DNA from: Sphaerisporangium album
GTDB taxonomy: Bacteria; Actinomycetota; Actinomycetes; Streptosporangiales; Streptosporangiaceae
Direction of reading: 5' to 3'
DNA length: 64,000 nucleotides
NCBI RefSeq assembly: GCF_003323745.1
Contig: NZ_QOIL01000014.1
Location: 1-64,000 of the forward strand
Shown: piece by piece, positions 32,990-40,785 of the stretch
Position numbering within the stretch: position 1 is the stretch's first letter
Layout: every line of letters starts with the position of its first letter
The notes under the pieces: generated by a model
Told to the model about the DNA's origin: nothing
What the model saw: the letters and a program-made list of their open reading frames with translations, nothing else
Database searches by the model: none
Program-made: the position numbers and the translations under genes

Positions 32990-34432
32990 ATGAGCCTCGA
33001 TAGGCTCGGCCCTGCGATGCAAGGCACAGGGGTGAGGATGCGTAACCATCCGGCGGACGATCATGCTGGTCGCCCGGAGGAGCCGCCGGGCGTTCCCGGC
33101 ATGCCGTCCGGCGAACCTCCGCCGGCCGCCGGCGAGGTCCCGGGTGGTCCCGGCGAGCGGCCGCCGGGCGGGGAGGTCCCGCCCTCGGGCCCGGGCGGTC
33201 CCGCCGCGCCGGGTGATCCCGCGCCCCCCGGCGGTCCTCCGGCCGGTCCGCCGGGTCCGCCGCGCGCCTCGCGGTCGACCACCATCGCCCTGCTGGCCGG
33301 GCTCGTCGTCGTCATCGTCGTCACCGGCGTGGTGGGCACGATCGCCGTGCTGATGACCCGCACGCCCGACCGTCCCCTGGGCGCCCCGCCGCCCCGCCGC
33401 CTGGCCACCACGATCCACTTCGCGCCGGTGACCGGCACCCGCCCCGCGCCGTGCCCGGGAGCCGAGGCCGTCCTCGACGACGCGGGCACGACCTGCTACC
33501 AGGTCGCCCCCGGGGTCACGGTCACCTCCGTGGTGAAGGTCGAGGCCGTCGCCGACGTGGACGGCAGCTACTCCGTCCGCATCGTCCCCGCGCCCGAGAG
33601 CCGCAGCCGGCTGTCCTCCCTCACCGAGGACTCGCTCAACCAGTTGCTCGCCGTCGTGGTGGGCGACCGCGTCGTGACGGCGCCGAGGGTCGCCCAGGCG
33701 CTCACCGCCGACAGCTTCAGCATCTCCGGCCTCACCAAGGAGGCCGCCGACGCGATGGTGACGCGCCTGCTCGGCGCCCCCGCGCCGGCCACTCCGTCCG
33801 GGCCGCCCTCGACGTGCCCGCCCGGCGGCACGGGCACCGACCAGCAGGGCACCCTCACCCCGAACGGGACCACCGGTCAAACCCCGCCTCCGGGCGGCAC
33901 CGGCCAGCAGGGCACGCCGCCTCCAGGGGGCACGGGCCAGCAGGGCACCCCGCTCCTGGGGGACACCGGCACGCCGTCCGGCTCCACGGCCACGCCCGGC
34001 GGCGCCGCGACCTGCGACCCGGCCGCCGGCCGGCCGACCGGCCTCCCCGACACGGGCACGCCCAACACCGGCCTTCCCGGCACGGGTCTCCCCACGGGGA
34101 CCTCCACCGGGCCCTCCACCGGGCCCTCCGCCCCCTCCACCGGGGCGGCCACCCCGCCCGTCTCGGACAACGGCCCCGGCCCGCTCGTCCCCCCGGCAGC
34201 GCAGGGCGGCCCCTCCGCGCAGGGCACGCCGTCCTCATCGGCGGGCAGCACCCCCGCTCCCCGCGAGACCGGGGTGTCCGCCCACCGCACGCCCGACCCG
34301 CGCTTCCCCGACTGCAAAAAGGCCAACGCCGCCGGGTACGGCCCGTACACCAAGGGCGTCCACGTCGAGTACGACTGGTACGTCGACGGCGACCACGACG
34401 GCTACGCCTGCGAGCGGGGCGACATCACCTGA
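32990..34432 (+). CDS. Membrane-anchored protein with SecD-like head and Excalibur domain
   Basis: A 480-residue protein. The N-terminus is Pro/Gly-rich and cytoplasmic, followed by one membrane helix (IALLAGLVVVIVVTGVVGTIAVL, shown broken as about residues 98-120). The extracytoplasmic domain resembles the SecDF P1 head (VVGDRVVTAPRVAQALTAD). A long Gly/Thr/Pro repeat region (GGTGQQGTPPP units) leads to a C-terminal Excalibur calcium-binding motif, DCKKANAAGYGPY with VDGDHDGYACE. The DxDxDG loop should bind Ca2+. ATG 32990 or 33038 could start it. Probably surface-exposed; role unknown. Confidence 0.75.
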   Translation: MSLDRLGPAMQGTGVRMRNHPADDHAGRPEEPPGVPGMPSGEPPPAAGEVPGGPGERPPGGEVPPSGPGGPAAPGDPAPPGGPPAGPPGPPRASRSTTIALLAGLVVVIVVTGVVGTIAVLMTRTPDRPLGAPPPRRLATTIHFAPVTGTRPAPCPGAEAVLDDAGTTCYQVAPGVTVTSVVKVEAVADVDGSYSVRIVPAPESRSRLSSLTEDSLNQLLAVVVGDRVVTAPRVAQALTADSFSISGLTKEAADAMVTRLLGAPAPATPSGPPSTCPPGGTGTDQQGTLTPNGTTGQTPPPGGTGQQGTPPPGGTGQQGTPLLGDTGTPSGSTATPGGAATCDPAAGRPTGLPDTGTPNTGLPGTGLPTGTSTGPSTGPSAPSTGAATPPVSDNGPGPLVPPAAQGGPSAQGTPSSSAGSTPAPRETGVSAHRTPDPRFPDCKKANAAGYGPYTKGVHVEYDWYVDGDHDGYACERGDIT

Positions 34433-34531
34433 GCGCGGCGTCGCCGCCCGTGGCCTCCCTCGCTCGCGGGGATGCCACGCGGGCACGACGTCCGGTCCTC
34501 GGGACGGCGACGTGCCGCCCTCCTGGGGACG

Positions 34532-36772
34532 TCAGGCGAGCGCGATGTCCTGCGGCCGCAGCGGGATCCTCGCCAGGGGCAGGCCGGTGGCGGCGCGGAC
34601 GGCGGCGACGATCGCGGGGGTCGAGGACAGCGTGGGCGGCTCGCCCGCGCCGCGCAGCCCGTACGGCGCGGCGGGGTCGGGGTTCTCCAGGATCGACAGC
34701 CTCATGGGCGGCATGTCGAGGATCGTCGGGATCAGATAGTCGGTGAATGACGGGTTGAGCACCCGCCCGTCCCGGACCTGGATCTCCTCCATGAGCGCGA
34801 GCCCGAGCCCCTGGGCCGAGCCCCCGTGGATCTGCCCCTCCAGCGCGACCGGGTTGAGGATCTTCCCGACGTCCTGGACGGCGGCCAGCTCGACCACCTT
34901 GACCAGCCCGAGCTCGACGTCGACGTCCACCACGGCCCGGTGCACGCACAGCGCGAGCTGGGTGTGGGAGTCGCCCTGGCCGGTGACCGGGTCCATGGGG
35001 TAGGTCGGCCGGTGGCGGTACTCGCGGGTCTCCTCTATGGGCCCGAACCGCTCCACCAGCTCTTCGCGCGTCAGCTCGGCGTGCTCGGCGCGCAGCTTGT
35101 CCAGGCGTTCGCGCACCGCCTCGCACGCGGTCTTGACCGCGCCGCCGGTCACGTACGACTGCCGGGACGCCGAGGAGGAGCCCGCCGAGCCGACGGAGGT
35201 GTCGGCCGGGGCGACGGTCACCCGCTCGACTCCGAGCTCGGTGCGGGCGATCTGCGCCTGGAGCGTGACGAGTCCCTGGCCGACTTCGGCCGCCGCCGTG
35301 TGCACCTGCACGTGCAGCGCGCCGCCGAGCAGTTCGATCTTCACGCGGGCCGTCGAGTAGTCGTCGAAGCCCTCGGAGAAGCAGATGTTCTTGATGCCCA
35401 CCCCGTACCCGACGCCCCGGCGCACCCCCTCGCCGTGCGTCGTCTGCGCGACCCCCCCGGGCAGCGACCGCAGGTCGGACGAGGGCTCGCCGGCGGGCAG
35501 CGGCATCGCGGCGAGCTCGCGCAGCATGCCGGCCAGCGGCGCGGGGGAGTCGATGACCTGGCCGGTCGCCAGCCGCGACCCCTGGGAGACGGCGTTGCGC
35601 ACGCGGATCTCCACCGGGTCGATCCCGCACGCCTCGGCCAGCCGGTCCATCTGCGACTCGTACGCGTAGCAGGCCTGCACGGCGCCGAAGCCGCGCATCG
35701 CGCCGCACGGCGGGTTGTTGGTGTACGCGCCGTAGGCGTCGATCTCGATGTTGGGCACCTCGTACGGGCCGACGCCGAGCGAGGCGGCGTTGCCGACGAC
35801 GGCGGGGGAGGAGGAGCAGTACGCCCCGCCGTCCAGGACGATCTCGGCCCTGACGTGGACGAGCCTGCCGTCGCGGGTGGCGCCGTGCTCGTAGCGCATG
35901 CGCGCGGGATGCCGGTGGACGTGGCCGAAGAACGACTCCTCGCGGCCGTACACCATCTTCACCGGGCGGCCCGTGCGCAGGGCCAGCAGCGCGGCGTGGA
36001 TCTGCATCGACAGGTCCTCGCGGGCGCCGAACGCGCCGCCGACCCCGGCGAGGGCCAGGCGCACCTTGTCCTTGGGCAGGTCCAGGCAGGGGGCGATCTG
36101 GTCCTGGTCCACGTGCAGCCACTGTGTCGCTATGTACAGGTCGACGCCGCCGTCCTCGGCGGGCACGGCGAGGCCGGACTCCGGGCCGAGGAACGCCTGG
36201 TCCTGCATCCCGACCTCGTACTCGCCGGTCACCACGACCTCGGCGGCCCCGGGCGTCCCCGCCTCGGCGATCCTGCCCACGCGGACGGGCTGGTGGCGCA
36301 CGACGTTGCCGCCCGGCCCCACCTGCGGCGACTCGGGGTCGAACAGCGCGCGCCGCGCGTCGGTGACCGCCTCGCGGATCTCGTACTCGACCCGGACGGC
36401 CGCCGCCGCGCGCCGGGCGGTCTCCGGATGGCCGGCGGCGACGATCGCCACGGCCTCGCCCTGGTAGCGGACCTGGTCGATGGCCAGCACCGGCTGGTCC
36501 TTGTGCTCCAGGCCGTAGAACTTCCTGCCCGGCACGTCCTCGTGGGTGAGCACGGCGTGCACGCCCGGCATCGCCAGCGCGGCGCTCACGTCGATCGCGC
36601 GGATCCACGCGGACGGATGCGGGCTGCGCACCGTGGCGCCCCACAGCATGTCCGCCAGGTACAGGTCCGAGGAGTAGGCGAACTCGCCGGTCACCTTCAG
36701 CGTGCCGTCCGGCCGGGGCGCGCTCGCCCCCACCCCCTGGTCCTGGCTGCGGCTGCTCGCGGTGTGGGTCAC
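34532..36772 (-). CDS. Xanthine dehydrogenase-type molybdopterin-binding subunit
   Basis: A 746-residue large subunit of the xanthine oxidase family. Recognisable parts are the N-terminal a/b hammerhead, GVGGAFGARED and AMRGFGAVQ loops that hold the molybdenum cofactor, and the catalytic Glu region GLRGAGEPPTLSS. Such proteins hydroxylate purines or other heterocycles, and need an FAD subunit and a 2Fe-2S subunit. Neither lies in the flanking genes, so the partners must be elsewhere or lost. It is divergent from a PucR regulator, which supports a role in purine breakdown. Confidence 0.85.
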   Translation of the reverse strand: MTHTASSRSQDQGVGASAPRPDGTLKVTGEFAYSSDLYLADMLWGATVRSPHPSAWIRAIDVSAALAMPGVHAVLTHEDVPGRKFYGLEHKDQPVLAIDQVRYQGEAVAIVAAGHPETARRAAAAVRVEYEIREAVTDARRALFDPESPQVGPGGNVVRHQPVRVGRIAEAGTPGAAEVVVTGEYEVGMQDQAFLGPESGLAVPAEDGGVDLYIATQWLHVDQDQIAPCLDLPKDKVRLALAGVGGAFGAREDLSMQIHAALLALRTGRPVKMVYGREESFFGHVHRHPARMRYEHGATRDGRLVHVRAEIVLDGGAYCSSSPAVVGNAASLGVGPYEVPNIEIDAYGAYTNNPPCGAMRGFGAVQACYAYESQMDRLAEACGIDPVEIRVRNAVSQGSRLATGQVIDSPAPLAGMLRELAAMPLPAGEPSSDLRSLPGGVAQTTHGEGVRRGVGYGVGIKNICFSEGFDDYSTARVKIELLGGALHVQVHTAAAEVGQGLVTLQAQIARTELGVERVTVAPADTSVGSAGSSSASRQSYVTGGAVKTACEAVRERLDKLRAEHAELTREELVERFGPIEETREYRHRPTYPMDPVTGQGDSHTQLALCVHRAVVDVDVELGLVKVVELAAVQDVGKILNPVALEGQIHGGSAQGLGLALMEEIQVRDGRVLNPSFTDYLIPTILDMPPMRLSILENPDPAAPYGLRGAGEPPTLSSTPAIVAAVRAATGLPLARIPLRPQDIALA

Positions 36773-36888
36773 ACCTGCAGTACATCAGCCGCCTTCTGGT
36801 GGGCCAATGGACACCGGCGCGAAACGCCCGGGCCGCCCGGTGGGGCCGCTTGTAGGTTCGTCCAAATCCGCCCGGTTAGCCTGGGACG

Positions 36889-38541
36889 GTGCTGATACGT
36901 GAGCTGGTGGCGATGGACGAGCTCCGCCTGGCCCTGCTGTCGGACCCCGGGCACCTCGACCGGGGGTTCGCCGGCGTGCACATCACCGACCTGCCCGACC
37001 CCGGCCGCTACCTGTCCGGCGGGGAGCTGGTGCTCACCGGGCTCATGTGGCGGCGCGACCCGGCGGACTCCCGTCGTTTCGTCCAGGCCCTCGCCGCGGC
37101 GGGCGTCGCCGCGCTCGGCGCCGGACGGGCCCTGCTCGGCATGGTGCCCGAGGATCTGGTCGAGGCATGCCGCGAGCACGACCTCCCCCTGCTGGACGTG
37201 CCGGAGGAGACCTCGTTCCGCACGCTGGCCGAGAGGGCGCAGGCCCACGCCGGCGTGGCCGCCGATCCGCGCGGCGCGCTCGGCCGGCACCGGCGCATCG
37301 TCGCCGCCGTCGCCGAGGGCACCGGCCTGGACGAGCTGTTCGCGCTGACCGCGCAGGAGCTCGGCGTCAGCGGCGCCGTCGTCTCGGCGGCGGGCGGGGT
37401 CGTCGCGGGCCGGCTCGACGGCGACCTCGCGGCCCGGCTCGCCCGCGAGTACCTCACCGCGCCCCGGCTGCCGCACGTCGCGCGCACGCCGGAGGGGACG
37501 TTCACGCTGTTCGCCGTGGACCGCGCGCACCGGGCGGCCGGCTGGGCGCTGGTCTTCGAGTCCGACCTGACGGACCAGGCGGACATGGGGTTCGAGCTGG
37601 CGGCGTGCGTCGCGCTCGCCCGCGGCCGCACGGAGGAGGGGCGCCGGGTGGAGCGGCGGCTCGCCGAGCAGCTCATCGGCCTCGCCTCGTCGGCCGCCCC
37701 GGATCCCGCTGAGCTGGCCGCGCGCCTGCGCACCTGTGGCGTCGGCGCGGAGGAGCCGTATGTCGTGGTCACCGCGACGGTGGCGCGGCCCGGGGCCACG
37801 GACGGGCCGGACCCGTCCGCGCTGGGCGGGCAGGTGATCGAGGAGTTCCTGGAGCGCAGAGTGGTGGCGGCCGTGGGCGCGGACGGCGCGGTCGCGCTCG
37901 TCCCCCTGCGCGTGTTCGCGGCGCCGGACGATGAGAGGCGGCACGGGAAGGGGGAGGAGACCGAGAAGAGATCGAAAGTGGACGGCCCCGGATCCGGGAC
38001 AGAAACGCGAGTGCGTAGTACCGTGCAGGTGCAAGGTCGATCGCATGTGCAACGTAGTGTGCACGTGATTTTGGGCCTACTGGGGAGTGGGGTGGCGGCG
38101 CTCCAGGCCGTCCCGCGGATGCGGGTCTCAGTCGGCGTGAGTGCCGTTCTGAACGGTCCCGGAGCCGTCCGCGGTGGCGCCGAAGAGGCGGGCCACGCGA
38201 GACGTCTCGCTGAGGCGCGAGGTGGAGGGGTGGTGACCAGCGATGAGATCTATACTCACGCTCTCCTGCTGGCCACCGTTCCCGACGATGTGCGGCGATC
38301 GTTCGCGGATCGGATCTTGGAACCGCTCTTCGAGTACGACCGGCGTCACCAATCGGAGTTGGTCCGTACCCTTGGGGTGTTCCTCGACTGTGCCGGATCT
38401 TGGAACGGCTGTGCCGCCCGTATGCACGTGCACGTCAACACTGTGCGATACCGCATCCGCCGGGTGGAGGACCTTACGGGACGGAACCTGTCCTCAATGG
38501 CGGACAGGGTGGACCTTTTCCTCGCGTTACGTGCCTGCTGA
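36889..38541 (+). CDS. PucR family transcriptional regulator
   Basis: A 550-residue regulator. The N-terminal PucR purine-sensing region reads VHITDLPDPGRYLSGGELVLTG (residues 30-52), a CdaR GGDEF-like domain sits in the middle, and the C-terminal HTH_30 reads HVHVNTVRYRIRRVEDLTG. The GGDEF-like part is interrupted at about residues 347-385 by a charged, low-complexity insertion (DERRHGKGEETEKRSK). From ~37.93 kb onward base and codon usage turn less GC-rich than in the first half. Divergent from the xanthine dehydrogenase subunit gene, which it probably activates. Confidence 0.88.
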   Translation: MLIRELVAMDELRLALLSDPGHLDRGFAGVHITDLPDPGRYLSGGELVLTGLMWRRDPADSRRFVQALAAAGVAALGAGRALLGMVPEDLVEACREHDLPLLDVPEETSFRTLAERAQAHAGVAADPRGALGRHRRIVAAVAEGTGLDELFALTAQELGVSGAVVSAAGGVVAGRLDGDLAARLAREYLTAPRLPHVARTPEGTFTLFAVDRAHRAAGWALVFESDLTDQADMGFELAACVALARGRTEEGRRVERRLAEQLIGLASSAAPDPAELAARLRTCGVGAEEPYVVVTATVARPGATDGPDPSALGGQVIEEFLERRVVAAVGADGAVALVPLRVFAAPDDERRHGKGEETEKRSKVDGPGSGTETRVRSTVQVQGRSHVQRSVHVILGLLGSGVAALQAVPRMRVSVGVSAVLNGPGAVRGGAEEAGHARRLAEARGGGVVTSDEIYTHALLLATVPDDVRRSFADRILEPLFEYDRRHQSELVRTLGVFLDCAGSWNGCAARMHVHVNTVRYRIRRVEDLTGRNLSSMADRVDLFLALRAC

Positions 38542-38549
38542 GTTACAAA

Positions 38550-38681
38550 TCAGCAGCACCAGACGGCCGGCGCCTGGTCAAGGGAAGACGTAGAAGCTTC
38601 TGTAGTCGTAGCATTGGCTCCAACGCCGATGAGCGTCATAAAGCAGACGCTCAGGGCGGACAGTACAAAGCGGCGGCGCAT
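38550..38681 (-). CDS. Small secreted peptide precursor (43 aa), candidate signalling peptide
   Basis: A 43-codon frame from ATG 38681 to TGA 38550-38552, too short for common ORF cut-offs. It reads like a classic pre-peptide: MRRR, a hydrophobic core FVLSALSVCFMTLIGVG, then the signal-peptidase site A-N-A before T25. The predicted mature part is TTTEASTSSLDQAPAVWCC, with a Trp-Cys-Cys end. A GGGAG ribosome site stands six bases upstream. It lies convergent to pucR and divergent, by 52 bp, from an XRE-TPR regulator. GC at third positions is 67% (29 of 43), lower than in neighbours, so coding is likely but not certain. Confidence 0.62.
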   Translation of the reverse strand: MRRRFVLSALSVCFMTLIGVGANATTTEASTSSLDQAPAVWCC

Positions 38682-38733
38682 GGGGGACTCCCGTTCGTGG
38701 CAGTTGTCGGGTTTACATCTTCAAGGAGTGCCG
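38682..38733. promoter_or_regulatory. 52-bp divergent control region peptide / XRE-TPR
   Basis: The short gap carries the ribosome sites of both genes (GGGAG for the peptide on the minus strand, AAGGAG for the regulator) and a GGGACTCCC palindrome at 38684-38692. It is too short for two separate promoters, so the promoters must reach into the coding regions. This makes mutual control by the XRE protein likely. Confidence 0.45.
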
Positions 38734-40035
38734 GTGACCGGTCAAGATCTCATAGGGCAGCGAATCAAGACGATTCGCCGCCAGCGTGGTCTTTCTCAAG
38801 CGCAGCTGGCGCACCCTGAACTCTCGGACAGCTATGTATCCCTGATCGAGAGTGGCAAGCGTACGCCGACGGCCGCCGTTCTGGAACTGCTCGCGGCGAA
38901 GCTTGATTGCTCCCTAACGTATCTGATCAACGGTGTCACCGCCGAACAGATGCAGGACCTTGAACTGGGCCTCGGGTACGCCACCATGGCGCTCAACAAC
39001 GGCGAGGTCTCGGAGGCCCGGCGGCGGTATGCCGAGCTTCTGGAGGACGGCAGCCTCGCCGGCCTGACCGGCCTGCGCCAGCAGGCCGAGTACGGCTATG
39101 CCCTCGCCAGCGAGGCGTGCGGCGACCTCGACGAGGCGATCACCGTCCTGTGCCGCCTGCGCGAGTCCGCCACCGAGCCGCTGCCCGCCGAGCGTGCGAT
39201 CGCCGTGGCCATCGCGCTGTCGCGCTGCTACCGCGACCGCGGCGACCTCGCCGACGCCGTGCGCGTCGGCGAAGAGGCGATCATGGGCCCCGCCAGGCCC
39301 GCCAGGCCCGCCTGGAACGACGACCTCGTCGAGCTCGGCGCCACCCTGCTCGCCGCCTACACCGTGCGTCACGACATGCTCAGGGCCCGGCAGTTCGCCG
39401 GAGAGCTGCTGTCGGCCGCCGAGATGCTCGGCACCCCCCGCGCCACCGTCGCCGCCTGCTGGAACGCCGCCATGGTCGCCGAGCGCACCGGGCGTGGCGA
39501 GGAGGCCCTCGTTCTCGGCGAGCGCGCCCTGGCCATCCAGTCCGAGACCGGCGAGCCCCGCAATCTCGCCCGTCTGCGGCTGGCCCTCGCCATCCTGCGG
39601 TCCCGGGTGCGCCCCGCCGAGGCCGAGACGTGCCGCGGGCTGTTCCTGCGCAGCGAGCAGGAGCTGACCGAGACCTTCGGCAGCGCGGTCGACCGCGCGC
39701 GGTGCGCGATCGAGCTGGCCAAGGTCGAGATGGTCCTCGGCAACCCCGACCAGGCCCTCGTGTACGCCCGCAAGGCCGGTGACCTCGTCCAGGACCGTCC
39801 CCGGGCGCTGCGTGCCGACGCCCAGCTGCTGCTCGGCAACGCCCTGCTCCTGCTCGGGCAGGTCGAGCAGGCCGCCGCCGAGCTGGCCGCGGCCGAAGAC
39901 CTCCTCGCCTCCGCGCCTGCCACGGGCGAGGTGGCCGAGGGCTGGCTGACCGCCGCCACGGCGCTGGAGCGCCTCGACGACGGCGAGGCCAGTGTGACCG
40001 CCTACCAGCGCGCCCTCGCCTGCGTCGGCTTGTGA
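38734..40035 (+). CDS. XRE regulator with TPR repeats (RRNPP-like architecture)
   Basis: A 433-residue cytoplasmic protein. The N-terminal HTH_XRE is at about residues 9-62 (IKTIRRQRGLSQAQLA, SYVSLIESGKRTPT). The rest is a long run of TPR-type helical hairpins (ARRRYAELLEDGSLAGLTG, AYTVRHDMLRARQFAGELL, LGERALAIQSETGEPRNLA, QALVYARKAGDLVQ). HTH plus TPR is the layout of RRNPP receptors that bind short imported peptides. GTG 38734 with AAGGAG five bases upstream was chosen over an in-frame ATG at 38614. The adjacent divergent pre-peptide gene is the natural ligand candidate. Confidence 0.85.
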   Translation: MTGQDLIGQRIKTIRRQRGLSQAQLAHPELSDSYVSLIESGKRTPTAAVLELLAAKLDCSLTYLINGVTAEQMQDLELGLGYATMALNNGEVSEARRRYAELLEDGSLAGLTGLRQQAEYGYALASEACGDLDEAITVLCRLRESATEPLPAERAIAVAIALSRCYRDRGDLADAVRVGEEAIMGPARPARPAWNDDLVELGATLLAAYTVRHDMLRARQFAGELLSAAEMLGTPRATVAACWNAAMVAERTGRGEEALVLGERALAIQSETGEPRNLARLRLALAILRSRVRPAEAETCRGLFLRSEQELTETFGSAVDRARCAIELAKVEMVLGNPDQALVYARKAGDLVQDRPRALRADAQLLLGNALLLLGQVEQAAAELAAAEDLLASAPATGEVAEGWLTAATALERLDDGEASVTAYQRALACVGL

Positions 40036-40194
40036 GCCACCGCCGTCCGTCCTGAACGCCGGCCTGTCCTCCAGGAGACCGCACGGTCCCGCGAGGACCA
40101 CGCCTTGGCGCTCGCGGACGGCGCGCGCCACGCCCGTTGGTAAGGGGACGGCTGTGGTAGGACCGCCCCCTCGCCTGAGTAGCCTTAGGGCACT

Positions 40195-40785
40195 ATGAGG
40201 ACTTCTCCGCTCGCGGCCCTGCTCGCGTTCGTCGCCGCCGTCGTGCTGGGCACCGCCGTGGCGTCCCCGGCGCTGGCCCACACGGCCCTCAAGAGCAGCG
40301 ACCCCAAGAAGGGCGCCACCGTCGAGACCCTCGACAAGGTGACGCTGACCTTCACCGAGAGCGTGAAGTTCCCCGTCGTGCTGGTGCGCGACGCGGAGGG
40401 CCGCGACCACAAGGACGGCAAGCCCAAGACCGACGGGCCGACGGTCACGCAGAAGGTCGCCGGCACTCTGCCCTCCGGCAAGTACACCATCGCCTGGCGC
40501 GTGGTCTCCGAGGACGGTCACCCCATCGAGGGCGAGATCCCGTTCACCGTCAAGGCCCCCGCCGCGAGCACGCCCTCGCCCACCCCCACGCCCCCGGCCG
40601 CCTCGCCGTCCCCCACCGAGAGCCCCATCGCCGTCGCCCCCACGCCGCCGCCGTTCACCCCGACCCCGGTGGCCGAGCAGGGGGACGCGGGCTCGGGCGG
40701 CATCCCCGCCTGGGTGTGGATCGCCGTCTTCGGCGTCGCCGGCATCGGCATCGGCACGATGATCAGCCTGCGGAAGAAGCCGTGA
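40195..40785 (+). CDS. copC: CopC domain copper-binding protein
   Basis: A 196-residue protein. The signal peptide ends in ALA-H, leaving an N-terminal His as the first copper ligand, as usual for CopC. The beta-sandwich domain includes TLTFTESVKFP and IAWRVVSEDGHPIEGEIPF with a second His ligand. A Pro/Thr/Ser linker and a C-terminal membrane anchor ending in RKKP follow. It hands copper to or from the CopD protein encoded next; the stop overlaps the next GTG start. The -10-like TAGCCT lies just upstream and the leader is short. Confidence 0.9.
   Translation: MRTSPLAALLAFVAAVVLGTAVASPALAHTALKSSDPKKGATVETLDKVTLTFTESVKFPVVLVRDAEGRDHKDGKPKTDGPTVTQKVAGTLPSGKYTIAWRVVSEDGHPIEGEIPFTVKAPAASTPSPTPTPPAASPSPTESPIAVAPTPPPFTPTPVAEQGDAGSGGIPAWVWIAVFGVAGIGIGTMISLRKKP

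Noticed and set aside
33840-33960. Tandem repeats as a possible CRISPR array
   Set aside because: They are in-frame Gly-Thr-Pro codon repeats within the Excalibur-domain gene, without spacers.
34826-36895. 689-codon plus-strand open frame
   Set aside because: Antisense to the xanthine dehydrogenase subunit, which has clear cofactor motifs.
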